The translations under genes and the position numbers were made by a program. Shown here piece after piece: positions 18,135-26,727 of a DNA stretch of 64,000 bases (within the stretch, counting starts at the first letter, position 1; each line of letters starts with the position of its first letter). The notes below the pieces were generated by a model. That model was not told the origin of the DNA. It saw only the letters and a program-made list of their open reading frames with translations, and ran no database searches. The DNA is from Flavobacterium sp. KACC 22761 (GTDB taxonomy: Bacteria > Bacteroidota > Bacteroidia > Flavobacteriales > Flavobacteriaceae), in contig NZ_CP139148.1 in the NCBI RefSeq assembly GCF_034058155.1, forward strand, positions 558,001 through 622,000. Direction: 5' to 3'.

Positions 18135-18425
18135 ATGAGTGTAATTGCCGAAATAATTGATACTCTTGAATATAAAGTCGAGAAGCTTTTTGAAAAGTCA
18201 AAAGGTTTGGAGAAAAACAATCAGGATTTACAATTAGAATTAGCCAAAGCTGTGCAAATTATCCAGAAACAATCTGAAGAAATTGAAGCTTTGAAAAAGC
18301 AATATGAAACACTTAAAATAGCCAATTCGTTGCTCGGCAGCGACAATAACAAGAGAGAGACAAAGCTTAAAATAAATTCATTAATTCGCGAAATTGATTA
18401 CTGTATAGCGCAACTATCAGATTAG
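18135..18425 (+). CDS. Small coiled-coil protein before zapA (ZapB-like)
   Basis: 96 residues, almost wholly helical with heptad hydrophobics from about residue 4 to 70 (IAEIIDTLEYKVEKLFEKS, LQLELAKAVQIIQKQSEEI). No signal peptide, cysteines limited to one near the C-terminus. It lies 7 bases before zapA and shares its promoter. By size, coiled-coil form and partner gene it is a candidate functional analogue of ZapB, the coiled coil that binds ZapA at the Z-ring in gammaproteobacteria. That role is inferred from context only. Confidence 0.6.
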   Translation: MSVIAEIIDTLEYKVEKLFEKSKGLEKNNQDLQLELAKAVQIIQKQSEEIEALKKQYETLKIANSLLGSDNNKRETKLKINSLIREIDYCIAQLSD

Positions 18426-18432
18426 TAAAAAC

Positions 18433-18726
18433 ATGGACGGAAAGCTTAGAATCAAAATATCAATTGCAGACCGCGTTTACCCATTAACGGTTGAACCAGC
18501 TCAAGAAGAAGGACTTAGAAGTGCTTCTAAAAAAATTGATACGATGATCAAGCAATTCGAAGAAAATTACGCAGTTCGTGACAAACAAGATGTATTAGCT
18601 ATGTGTGCATTACAATTTGCATCACAAGTTGAACAAAAACAAATTGATAACGCAATCGATGGAGAAGAAACCATTGAACGAATTAAAAAATTAAATTCGC
18701 TATTAGATCAATATCTCGAAAAATAA
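18433..18726 (+). CDS. zapA: Cell division protein ZapA
   Basis: 97 residues: an N-terminal beta-rich head (GKLRIKISIADRVYPLTVEP, then EEGLRSASKKIDTMI) and a C-terminal coiled coil (VEQKQIDNAIDGEETIERIK). This matches ZapA, which bundles FtsZ filaments at midcell. It is second in an operon with the coiled-coil gene; a 6S-like RNA follows directly. Confidence 0.88.
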   Translation: MDGKLRIKISIADRVYPLTVEPAQEEGLRSASKKIDTMIKQFEENYAVRDKQDVLAMCALQFASQVEQKQIDNAIDGEETIERIKKLNSLLDQYLEK

Positions 18727-18750
18727 ACGTTCTTTACAGAAACTAAGATA

Positions 18751-18915
18751 CTGCCTACATTAGTTCACAATTGGTAAACTCAACACTAACAATTTAGAAT
18801 GAGCAAATCGTCGCTACTATAGTATGCCCTCCTTTTGGCTGGGAAACTTGAACAGTGAGTTAGCTCAAAACTTGTCTTTACGAGTTTATACAAGCAATTA
18901 ATGTAGGCTTTTTTT
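18751..18915 (+). ncRNA. ssrS: 6S RNA, flavobacterial type (6S-Flavo)
   Basis: The 209-base gap between zapA and rny holds a closed RNA-like unit. gcctacatta (18753-18762) pairs perfectly with taatgtaggc (18899-18908), followed at once by a run of seven T. The interior has further partial helices around gtaaactc, gggaaactt and gagttagctc and a large open centre, as expected for 6S RNA mimicking an open promoter. Position after zapA is the same as ssrS in many bacteria. It binds RNA polymerase holoenzyme and tunes transcription in stationary phase. Ends are approximate. No consensus promoter was seen just upstream, so it may be cut from the zapA transcript. Confidence 0.72.
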
Positions 18916-18935
18916 ATATATAAACCCTAACAAAC

Positions 18936-20495
18936 ATGAACATCATAACGATCATTATTGGTATTGTAGGAATTGCAGCTGGTTTTGCAATTGCTAAAAT
19001 CATCGAGAAAAGCAATATTTCTAATCTAATCAAAAACGCTAAAAAAGAAGCTGCTTCCATTTTGAAAGACGCTAATTTAGAAGCTGAAAATATTAAAAAA
19101 GATAAAATTCTTCAAGCAAAAGAACGTTTTATCGAATTAAAATCAGAACACGAACAAGTTATTTTAGCACGCGATAAAAAAGTTGCTGAAGTAGAGAAAC
19201 GTGTACGCGATAAAGAATCTCAAGTTTCGAATGAACTTTCGAAAGCTAAAAAAGTAAATGATGATTTTGAGGCTAAAACTGCTGAATATCAAAACAAAAT
19301 TGAGCTTTTGGACAAAAAACAAGCTGAAGTTGACAAACTTCACAAAAGCCAATTACAACAACTTGAGGTAATTTCTGGACTTTCTGCAGAAGAAGCAAAA
19401 GAGCAATTAGTTGAAGGCTTAAAAGCCGAAGCTAAAAGCAAAGCAATGTCACACATTCAAGAAACTATTGAGGAAGCTAAACTTACTGCACAGCAGGAGG
19501 CAAAAAAAATCATCATCAACACCATTCAAAGAGTTGGAACTGAAGAAGCAGTTGAAAATTGCGTTTCTGTATTCAATATCGAATCTGATGATGTAAAAGG
19601 TAGAATTATTGGACGTGAAGGACGAAACATTAGAGCTTTAGAATCGGCTACAGGTGTAGAAATTATTGTTGACGATACTCCAGAGGCTATCATCTTATCT
19701 TGTTTTGATCCAGTTAGAAGAGAAATTGCTCGCTTGTCATTGCATAAATTAGTAACTGACGGACGTATTCACCCGGCAAGAATTGAGGAAGTTGTTGCTA
19801 AAACAGCAAAACAAATCGATGACGAAATTATTGAAGTTGGAAAACGTACTGTAATCGACTTAGGAATTCACGGATTACATCCTGAATTGATTAAAGTGGT
19901 GGGTAGAATGAAATACCGCTCATCTTACGGACAAAACTTATTACAGCACTCAAGAGAAGTTTCTAAGCTTTGTGGTATCATGGCAGCTGAATTAGGATTG
20001 AATGTAAAACTGGCAAAAAGAGCTGGTTTATTACACGATATCGGAAAAGTGCCAGATACAGAAAGTGATTTGCCACACGCACTTTTAGGGATGCAATGGG
20101 CTGAAAAATATGGTGAGAAAGAAGAAGTATGTAATGCAATTGGAGCGCACCACGACGAGATTGAGATGAAATCATTATTATCACCAATTATCCAGGTTTG
20201 TGATGCGATTTCTGGAGCTCGTCCGGGAGCAAGACGCCAAGTTCTTGATTCATACATTCAGCGTTTGAAAGATCTTGAAGATGTTGCTTACGGATTCAGT
20301 GGCGTGAAAAATGCTTATGCAATTCAAGCTGGTAGAGAACTTCGTGTAATTGTAGAAAGCGAAAAAGTTTCTGATGACAATGCTGCAAACTTGTCATTTG
20401 AAATTTCTCAAAAAATTCAAACTGAAATGACTTATCCAGGTCAAGTAAAAGTAACTGTAATTAGAGAAACAAGAGCAGTAAACATTGCAAAGTAA
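18936..20495 (+). CDS. rny: Ribonuclease Y
   Basis: 519 residues: an N-terminal membrane helix ([20 protein letters not shown]), a long charged coiled coil to about 200, a KH RNA-binding domain with [15 protein letters not shown] (about 226-240) and an HD hydrolase domain with HSREVSKL and [10 protein letters not shown]. This endonuclease begins mRNA decay at the membrane. It has full family length with all catalytic His/Asp residues. It follows the 6S RNA terminator by 20 bases, so it may depend on read-through or a weak local promoter. Confidence 0.95.
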   Translation: MNIITIIIGIVGIAAGFAIAKIIEKSNISNLIKNAKKEAASILKDANLEAENIKKDKILQAKERFIELKSEHEQVILARDKKVAEVEKRVRDKESQVSNELSKAKKVNDDFEAKTAEYQNKIELLDKKQAEVDKLHKSQLQQLEVISGLSAEEAKEQLVEGLKAEAKSKAMSHIQETIEEAKLTAQQEAKKIIINTIQRVGTEEAVENCVSVFNIESDDVKGRIIGREGRNIRALESATGVEIIVDDTPEAIILSCFDPVRREIARLSLHKLVTDGRIHPARIEEVVAKTAKQIDDEIIEVGKRTVIDLGIHGLHPELIKVVGRMKYRSSYGQNLLQHSREVSKLCGIMAAELGLNVKLAKRAGLLHDIGKVPDTESDLPHALLGMQWAEKYGEKEEVCNAIGAHHDEIEMKSLLSPIIQVCDAISGARPGARRQVLDSYIQRLKDLEDVAYGFSGVKNAYAIQAGRELRVIVESEKVSDDNAANLSFEISQKIQTEMTYPGQVKVTVIRETRAVNIAK

Positions 20496-20509
20496 TTTTC
20501 TTTTTAAAT

Positions 20510-20549
20510 AAACAACAAAGGCTATCTTTACAGATAGCCTTTGTTGTTT
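20510..20549. terminator. Bidirectional terminator between rny and histidine kinase
   Basis: An 18-bp perfect stem (aaacaacaaaggctatct / its complement) with a ttac loop between convergent genes. Confidence 0.88.
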
Positions 20550-20572
20550 TATAATTATTTCAAAAAACGAAA

Positions 20573-22093
20573 TTATTGATCGCCAAATATAATCTTAAAA
20601 CTCGTTCCCACTCCTACCTCGCTTTCAACATTAATACTTCCTTTCATTGCTTCGATTTGATTTCGCGTGATATACAAGCCTATTCCGCGCGCATCTTCGT
20701 GTTTATGAAACGTTTTATACATTCCGAACAAAAGATCGCCATGAACCGCCAAATCAATTCCTAGGCCGTTATCTGTAATTTTTAATGATTTATAACCTTC
20801 GGGCTCAATTGCAAAATCAAAAACAATCAAAGGATCACGATCAGGATGTGCATATTTTATTGCATTTGTGGTGAAATTCAGCAAAACACTTTCCAAATAA
20901 GCCGGATTAAAATTGATCGTCAAATAATTCGGAACATTATTGATGATCGTAACATTTTTTCGTTTATCATAACCTTTAATTGCCGCAATTGTTTTTTCAA
21001 TATATTCACAAAGCTTCAAAGGAACAACCGCAATATTGATGTTGCTCTGCGTTTTTACAATTTGGGTTAAATTCGAAATCGTATCGTTCAAATCATTCGA
21101 AACGGTGCGCAAATGTATCAGCATTTCGCTGACAGTTTGTTTATCGACATCGGCATCAATAAAATCCAAAATCGACTTTATATTGCCCGCCTGCGTATTC
21201 AAATTATGCGAAACGATATGTGAAAAATTCAACAATCGGCTGTTTTGGTCGCTGTACAATTTCATTGTTTTTAGCAACTCAAGCTCTTTTTCTTTTTGCT
21301 GAGATATATCAGTATGAGTTCCTATAACACGCAAAGGCTTGCCATTTTCGTCCCGCTTTATAACTTTTCCACGATCAAGAATCCATTTATAATTACCGCT
21401 TGATGTCATTACACGATGGTAATTTTCATAATACGGAATCTTGTTGTCAAAATGCTCGTGAATATCTGAATAATATTTAGGAAGATCATCTGGATGCACA
21501 ATTTTGTCCCAACGTTCTGGATCATCAAAAATATCTGTTGATTCTAATTCGAGAATTTTAAGTGAAAGCGAGGAATAAAAAACCTGATTGGTCACCATGT
21601 CCCAATCCCAAATTCCAACGGTAGAAGCGTCTAAAGCAAATTGAAATCTTTCTTCAGAAATACGAAGCCTTTCTTCTTTATCTTTTAAATCGGTAATATC
21701 AGAAACGTGGCCAAAAAAACTCACACTACCATTTGATGACAATTCGGTTTTAGAAGACACTTTAAACCAACGAAGTCCTTTTTTTGGCAAAACAGCCCGA
21801 AACTCAACTTTCCATGGCTTGATTTCTTTTCGGGCTTTAACTAATGATTGAAAGAACAAATCTCTGTCCTGCGGAAAAATCCTATCGTAAACAATCAACT
21901 TGATGTCATTCGTAAATTCTTTTGCCGAAATTTCAAAAATATCATCAGCCGATTTACTGACCAGAGGGAAGGAATAATTGTTATTGTTATCGATTACAAA
22001 TTGAAAAAGCAAATCGGGCATTTCAGCCAATAATTTTTTGTAAAAATTATTTACTTCCAAGCAATCTTCATTTCCATATAAATCAAAAATCAT
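20573..22093 (-). CDS. PAS-domain sensor histidine kinase (soluble)
   Basis: 506 residues. Three PAS/PAC segments (about 15-130, 143-265 and linker) include RFQFALDASTVGIWDWDM, a PAS3-type start. The phospho-acceptor region is FSHIVSHNLNTQAGNIKSIL, with His in SHNLN. The ATPase domain has NFTTNAIKYAHPDRD (N box), ITDNGLGIDL (G1) and GIGLYITRNQIEAMKG (G2). No membrane helix or receiver domain is present, so it senses a cytoplasmic cue and hands phosphate to an unlinked regulator. ATG 22093 was used; the frame opens earlier at a TTG. No response-regulator gene is adjacent. Confidence 0.87.
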   Translation of the reverse strand: MIFDLYGNEDCLEVNNFYKKLLAEMPDLLFQFVIDNNNNYSFPLVSKSADDIFEISAKEFTNDIKLIVYDRIFPQDRDLFFQSLVKARKEIKPWKVEFRAVLPKKGLRWFKVSSKTELSSNGSVSFFGHVSDITDLKDKEERLRISEERFQFALDASTVGIWDWDMVTNQVFYSSLSLKILELESTDIFDDPERWDKIVHPDDLPKYYSDIHEHFDNKIPYYENYHRVMTSSGNYKWILDRGKVIKRDENGKPLRVIGTHTDISQQKEKELELLKTMKLYSDQNSRLLNFSHIVSHNLNTQAGNIKSILDFIDADVDKQTVSEMLIHLRTVSNDLNDTISNLTQIVKTQSNINIAVVPLKLCEYIEKTIAAIKGYDKRKNVTIINNVPNYLTINFNPAYLESVLLNFTTNAIKYAHPDRDPLIVFDFAIEPEGYKSLKITDNGLGIDLAVHGDLLFGMYKTFHKHEDARGIGLYITRNQIEAMKGSINVESEVGVGTSFKIIFGDQ

Positions 22094-22235
22094 ATAACAA
22101 CTTTTACACAAATTAGGTTTTTATTTCCTTTAAAATCTAAAAACGTGCAGTTCGTCGATTTTATTTGCTTTTAACAGAAACTATCGTACAATATATTAAT
22201 TTTTGAAATAAAAATTAACTTTTAGAATGAAAAAA

Positions 22236-23132
22236 TTACTTTCGCGGATGGAACGTATGCATAACTTCTTTCAAAAAACTGCGATCTAAATGAACATAAA
22301 TTTCGGTTGTAGTAATCGATTCATGCCCCAACATTAATTGAATAGATCTTAGGTCGGCGCCATTTTCTAAAAGATGCGTTGCAAAAGAATGACGCAAAGT
22401 ATGCGGACTGATATTTTTATGCAAACCAACTTTTATTGCCAAGTCTTTTATGATTGTAAAAATCATCGCACGCGTAAGCTGATTTCCTCTTCGGTTTAAA
22501 AATAATGTATCTTCGTGACCTTTTTTAATATTCAAATCAGGACGCACTTCATCTTTATAAATCTCGATATATTTTTTGGTGAGTTTCCCAATCGGGACAA
22601 AACGTTCTTTATTTCCTTTTCCTGTAATTTTTATAAACCCTTCATCAAAATACAGATCCGATATTTTAAGCGTTACCAATTCTGAAACCCGAAGCCCACA
22701 TCCGTATAAAGTCTCCAAAATTGCTCTGTTGCGTTCTCCTTCATTAGAACTCAAATCAATTGCCGCAATTAAAGCGTCAATTTCTTCAACAGCTAAAGTA
22801 TCTGGCAATTTTCTTCCCGTTTTGGGACTTTCGATTAATTCTAAAGGATTATCATTTCTATAATCTTCGAAAATCAAATAATTAAAAAAACTTTTTAGTC
22901 CAGAAATGATTCTAGCCTGTGAACGCGGATTTACTTCTTTTGCGACCGAATAAATAAACTGTTGCAATGTTTCATCTGAAATTTTCACCGGCGAAACCTC
23001 AATTTTATTTTGTTCCAAAAAAAGGCACAATCGTTCTATGTCAAAGCCATAATTTTCGATTGTATTTTTAGACAAGCCTCTCTCAATTCGCAAATACGAT
23101 TGATAATCTTTGATATATCGGTTCCAATTCAT
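22236..23132 (-). CDS. xerD: Site-specific tyrosine recombinase XerD-like
   Basis: 298 residues: an N-terminal SAM-like DNA-binding domain (YLRIERGLSKNTIENYGFD) and a catalytic domain with the first Arg in GCGLRVSELVTL, HTLRHSFATHLLENG (HxxR), the second His in LMLGHESITTTEIY and its nucleophile Tyr. Length and context-free location match the chromosome-dimer resolvase XerC/XerD rather than a phage integrase. No att-like repeats flank it. It is single-copy in this window. Confidence 0.88.
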   Translation of the reverse strand: MNWNRYIKDYQSYLRIERGLSKNTIENYGFDIERLCLFLEQNKIEVSPVKISDETLQQFIYSVAKEVNPRSQARIISGLKSFFNYLIFEDYRNDNPLELIESPKTGRKLPDTLAVEEIDALIAAIDLSSNEGERNRAILETLYGCGLRVSELVTLKISDLYFDEGFIKITGKGNKERFVPIGKLTKKYIEIYKDEVRPDLNIKKGHEDTLFLNRRGNQLTRAMIFTIIKDLAIKVGLHKNISPHTLRHSFATHLLENGADLRSIQLMLGHESITTTEIYVHLDRSFLKEVMHTFHPRK

Positions 23133-23160
23133 AATTACAAAGTAAATACTTTTTGGATAT

Positions 23161-23190
23161 AAAAAAACCTTCCAGTTTGGAAGGTTTTAA
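23161..23190 (-). terminator. Terminator after barrel protein gene
   Basis: Stem aaaccttcc / ggaaggttt with A/T runs, 24 bases past the stop of the minus-strand gene ending at 23214. Confidence 0.75.
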
Positions 23191-23213
23191 GCATTATAGC
23201 TTTTTTGATAAAT

Positions 23214-23723
23214 TTAAAATTTATAGTTGAATCCTAAGTTTAGTGAAGAAAAAGTTCCGTCATTAGAAATCCCTTTATATGCTGCATATAATTCTATTTT
23301 TTCGTTTTGGTAGCCAAATTTTGGCTGATACAAAAACCCTCCATCTACTCCGTCACCACTACCAACATAAATAGCATATCCTAAATCTCCACCAACAAAT
23401 AAATTATCTGTAATTGAATATTGTGCTGTACCGGCAACTGGTATAAAGCCAGCATCGTCTGCTTTTAATTTAACTTCTCCCATGCCAAAATTATAAGTCT
23501 GACTTTTAGCCAAATACCTTGTATAACCAGTTGTTACACCAGCAGTAAACTTATCGGCTATGTTCCAAAGGTAAGCCACATCAACACCCAAATTCACAGA
23601 AGCGGCATCCTTAATATCGCCCAATGGCAAACCAACATGCGCTCCAACTTTAAAGTGACCATCTTGAGCATTAGCAAATCCAAATGCCATAACGGCAAAT
23701 ACAGATAAAATAATTTTTTTTGT
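23214..23723 (-). CDS. Small outer-membrane beta-barrel protein with start codon lost
   Basis: The frame reads KKIILSVFAVMAFGFANAQ (signal peptide) and a barrel of about 150 residues ending SLNLGFNYKF. It is a close paralogue of the gene at 24696-25202 (shared NLGVDVAYL, GGFLYQPKFGYQNEKIELYA). The codon aligned with the paralogue's ATG is ACA (23723-23721), as if the TG of ATG had been deleted before a run of eight A. The first true ATG (23690) lies inside the signal peptide and would leave only MAFGFANAQ. No other defect is seen, so it is either very recently inactivated or read from a non-canonical start. Confidence 0.65.
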   Translation of the reverse strand, partial: TKKIILSVFAVMAFGFANAQDGHFKVGAHVGLPLGDIKDAASVNLGVDVAYLWNIADKFTAGVTTGYTRYLAKSQTYNFGMGEVKLKADDAGFIPVAGTAQYSITDNLFVGGDLGYAIYVGSGDGVDGGFLYQPKFGYQNEKIELYAAYKGISNDGTFSSLNLGFNYKF

Positions 23724-23930
23724 TTGATTAAATTAATTAGTCAAATATAGGAGCGCTACATTGAAAAAACTTACGGAAAAACGTAATTACGAGATTACTT
23801 TATGAAATTTTTAAAAACTCGATTAAAATTCAAACCTCCTTTTACTATAAATTTAACTTCTTAAAGATTCAAAAATTCAAATGTTACAACTGCAAAATCA
23901 GAAAAAAATAATACTAATACAAAAAAAGCC

Positions 23931-23953
23931 TCCCTATATTAGGAGGCTTAAAA
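23931..23953 (-). terminator. Terminator after second barrel gene
   Basis: Stem aagcctcc / ggaggctt with a run of T on the minus strand, 17 bases past the stop at 23970. Confidence 0.7.
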
Positions 23954-23969
23954 CACATTCTTTTATATA

Positions 23970-24545
23970 TTATTTATTGAATTTATATGCTAAAGTCAAT
24001 GCAAAAACACTGTTTTTTGGGCTATCGTAATAGTCATCAATATTATCAACATTATAATCAGCAATATTTGATAAACCAACAGTATAACGAATTCCGACTG
24101 AGAAATTATCCGTAAAATTATATCCAGCTCCAAAGTTAAAACCAGTATCAACAGATTTGAAATCATTTTTCGCGTCATGTCCATCATTCTTGGCTGACAC
24201 TAAAAAACCTAATTGAGGACCTCCTTCAACGGTAAATTGCTTTGTAATATAGAATTTAGCTAAAACAGGAACATTAATATAATCCAATTTACTGTCAAAA
24301 TGCAAATTATCAAGTCTTGCTCCTTGAGTAGAAAACAGAACCTCTGGTTGAATAGATAATCTATCAATAATCTTAATTTCAGCAAAGCCTCCTAATTGAA
24401 AACCTACTAAAGAACTGGTATCCCAATAACCTCCACCAGTGAAACTTGTAATGTTTAAACCTCCTTTTATTCCAAATCTTGTATCCTGAGCATTACTAAA
24501 TGCAAAAGCCATTATTGCAATAGCTGATAAAATTATTTTTTTCAT
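23970..24545 (-). CDS. Outer-membrane beta-barrel protein (porin-family, OMP_b-brl type)
   Basis: 191 residues with signal peptide MKKIILSAIAIMAFAFSNAQ, then RFGIKGGLNITSF, a phrase typical of the outer-membrane beta-barrel (PF13568, PorT-like) family. It also has IIDRLSIQPEVLFSTQGARL and PVLAKFYITKQFTVEGGPQLGFLVSAKND, and ends in the strand FALTLAYKFNK. Probably an eight-stranded barrel. Role unknown. It belongs to a four-gene group of small barrels and is most like the plus-strand gene at 25458. Confidence 0.8.
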   Translation of the reverse strand: MKKIILSAIAIMAFAFSNAQDTRFGIKGGLNITSFTGGGYWDTSSLVGFQLGGFAEIKIIDRLSIQPEVLFSTQGARLDNLHFDSKLDYINVPVLAKFYITKQFTVEGGPQLGFLVSAKNDGHDAKNDFKSVDTGFNFGAGYNFTDNFSVGIRYTVGLSNIADYNVDNIDDYYDSPKNSVFALTLAYKFNK

Positions 24546-24642
24546 TCTAATTTGTTTTGGGTTAAAATTTTAATTAATCAAATATAAAATTATCCTTACT
24601 AAAAACAAATTAGGATTTTAACAAATATATTAGTACTGAAAC

Positions 24643-24677
24643 AAAAAAAGCCTTCCATAAAATTTAGGAAGGCTTTA
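24643..24677 (-). terminator. Terminator after third barrel gene
   Basis: Stem aaagccttcc / ggaaggcttt with an A/T-rich loop and T run on the minus strand. Confidence 0.75.
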
Positions 24678-24695
24678 AAAATTTAAATACAAAAA

Positions 24696-25202
24696 TTAGA
24701 ATTTATAATTGAACCCCAAATTCAATGAAGAAAAAGTTCCAACGCTTTCAATTCCTTTATACCCGGCATACAATTCAATTTTTTCATTTTGATAACCAAA
24801 TTTTGGCTGATACAAGAACCCTCCATCAGTATGACCGCTTCCTGCATAAATAGCATAACCTAAGTCAAGGCCCACAAAAAAGTTATCAGTCAGAGAATAT
24901 TGCCCAGTTGCCGCAATCGGAATAAACCCTGCGTTTTCTGTCTTAATAGTACCTGAAACACCCAATATTTCATATTTTTTATCTTTTCCAAGATAAGTAC
25001 TATATCCTGTTGTAGCACCAGCACTAAACTTATCTGTTATTTTTAAAAGATAAGCCACATCTACACCAAGATTTACAGAATAAAAATCTTTAATATCTCC
25101 CATCGGCAAACCCACGTGCACACCAACTTTAAAATGTCCGTCTTGTGCATTTGCAAAACCAAATGTGAAAACCGCAATAGCAACCAAAATAACTTTTTTC
25201 AT
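24696..25202 (-). CDS. Small outer-membrane beta-barrel protein
   Basis: 168 residues: signal peptide MKKVILVAIAVFTFGFANAQ, then short amphipathic strands such as GHFKVGVHVGLPMGDIKD and NFFVGLDLGYAIYAGSG, ending SLNLGFNYKF. It is the intact paralogue of the gene at 23214-23723 (over half of positions identical by eye). Its own ATG and terminator suggest independent expression. No specific function can be assigned. Confidence 0.78.
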   Translation of the reverse strand: MKKVILVAIAVFTFGFANAQDGHFKVGVHVGLPMGDIKDFYSVNLGVDVAYLLKITDKFSAGATTGYSTYLGKDKKYEILGVSGTIKTENAGFIPIAATGQYSLTDNFFVGLDLGYAIYAGSGHTDGGFLYQPKFGYQNEKIELYAGYKGIESVGTFSSLNLGFNYKF

Positions 25203-25457
25203 AATATTTTTTTTTATTGACTAAACAAAAGTAAAAATTTACCTACTAAAAAGAATCCCCAATAAGTTCAAAAAACAACAATGAAAGACAGAATTTGATC
25301 ATAAAAGTCAAGTAGATAGCCAAACTTAAAAAAGAACATTATTGAAAAGTGATAATTTTAATAATTTTTTAAAATAAGATGTAAAAGCAATAAAACATAA
25401 ATAATGTAGTTTTGAATGGTAGATAATATATAAATACCAATTTTTAAAGACATTTTT

Positions 25458-26024
25458 ATGAAGAAATTATTTTTAGCAGCCGTAATGTTCATGATGGCAT
25501 CGACTGCAGTACACGCACAATTATTAAAAATCGGGGTAAAAGCTGGGGTAAACTTTGCAAGTCAGCCTGGCGATGCGACATTAAATGGTGTAGCATTTGA
25601 TAAAGATGGAATTACTAGTTTCCATGCCGGTTTAGTTGCCGAAGTGAAATTATTAGAAAAATTCGCTATTCAGCCAGAGCTTTTATATTCTACACAAGGC
25701 GCAACTTATAAATTTGCCGATGCACAAGAAGACTTCAAAAATGAATTAGCTTATTTATCAATACCGGTAATGGCAAAAATCTATATGACAAAATCCTTAA
25801 GCTTAGAAGTGGGACCACAAGCGTCATTTTTATTAAGTCAAAAAAATGATGTAAGATTTGACGATGCTAACACATTTGATTTTGCTATTAATGCAGGTTT
25901 AGGATTAAAACTTACCGAAAGTATTTTTCTTCAAGGTCGTTATAGTCTAGGACTAACAGATGCTTCACCAAATGCAGATATCAGAAACTCTGTTGTACAG
26001 CTTTCTGCAGGATTCATGTTTTAA
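25458..26024 (+). CDS. Outer-membrane beta-barrel protein (PorT-like family)
   Basis: 188 residues: signal peptide MKKLFLAAVMFMMASTAVHA, then LLKIGVKAGVNFASQPGD, LLEKFAIQPELLYSTQGATY and MTKSLSLEVGPQASFLLSQK, matching PF13568. It shares the central block (IQPELLYSTQGA) with the minus-strand gene at 23970-24545. It is divergently transcribed from that group. TAGTTTTG at 25407-25414 resembles a -7 element but lacks a good -33 partner. A terminator follows at 26047. Confidence 0.8.
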   Translation: MKKLFLAAVMFMMASTAVHAQLLKIGVKAGVNFASQPGDATLNGVAFDKDGITSFHAGLVAEVKLLEKFAIQPELLYSTQGATYKFADAQEDFKNELAYLSIPVMAKIYMTKSLSLEVGPQASFLLSQKNDVRFDDANTFDFAINAGLGLKLTESIFLQGRYSLGLTDASPNADIRNSVVQLSAGFMF

Positions 26025-26046
26025 AAATAATATCACATACTTTTAT

Positions 26047-26072
26047 AAAAACCGCTCTATTAATTAGTGCGG
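26047..26072 (+). terminator. Terminator after PorT-like gene
   Basis: Stem aaaaccgc / gcggtttt with an AT-rich loop followed by a T run. Confidence 0.75.
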
Positions 26073-26156
26073 TTTTTTTATTTTTACAAAGTACAATGAC
26101 AATTGCAAAAATCAATTGCAATTTTAAAATCTCAATTCAAACAACATTCTATAAAT

Positions 26157-26570
26157 ATGAAAATCTGCATTATCAACGGACCCAATTTAAATCTTTTAGG
26201 AAAGAGAGAACCCGAAGTTTATGGAAGCCAAACTTTTGAAGATTATTTTGAAACGTTGAAATCAAAATTCCCAAATATTGAACTTTCTTATTATCAAAGC
26301 AATATTGAAGGAGAATTGATTGGCAAAATTCAGGAAGTTGGGTTTTCATTTGATGGAATTATCTTAAACGCCGGTGCGTACACGCATACTTCTATAGGTT
26401 TGGGTGATGCAATGAAAGCAGTTACAACTCCTGTAATCGAAGTTCATATTTCGAATACTTATGCTAGAGAAAGTTTCAGACATCAGTCCTATTTATCTGG
26501 AAATGCAAAAGGCGTTATTTTAGGTTTTGGATTAAAAAGCTACGAATTGGCTATTCAGTCTTTTCTTTAA
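26157..26570 (+). CDS. aroQ: Type II 3-dehydroquinate dehydratase
   Basis: 137 residues with the complete active site: INGPNLNLLGKREPEVYG (lid Arg, catalytic Tyr), YYQSNIEGELIGKIQ, NAGAYTHTSIGLGDA (substrate Asn and His) and EVHISNTYARESFRHQS. It removes water from 3-dehydroquinate in the shikimate route. The frame is open from 26103, but the family starts at the ATG at 26157 (MKICIINGPN). Single gene. Confidence 0.95.
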   Translation: MKICIINGPNLNLLGKREPEVYGSQTFEDYFETLKSKFPNIELSYYQSNIEGELIGKIQEVGFSFDGIILNAGAYTHTSIGLGDAMKAVTTPVIEVHISNTYARESFRHQSYLSGNAKGVILGFGLKSYELAIQSFL

Positions 26571-26576
26571 TATACG

Positions 26577-26632
26577 GTCAGCCTGAGCGTAGTCATCTGC
26601 ACAAAATAGGCTTCGACTTCGCTCAGCCTGAC
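26577..26632. repeat. Inverted repeat with gcttcgacttcgctc motif
   Basis: gtcagcctgagcg and cgctcagcctgac face each other across about 30 bases. The inner phrase ggcttcgacttcgctc also occurs at 29382-29402, marking a dispersed element. Confidence 0.6.
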
Positions 26633-26727
26633 AAACGAATTAATTTGTTTTTTACAGTTTAGAATTTAACATATTATTAATATCCTCAGATTCAAGTTAT
26701 TCTATTTTTGTAAGATAAACCACTTAC

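Noticed and set aside
22236..23132. XerD-like gene as a phage or island integrase
   Set aside because: Size and sequence match housekeeping XerD; no att repeats, tRNA or phage genes flank it.
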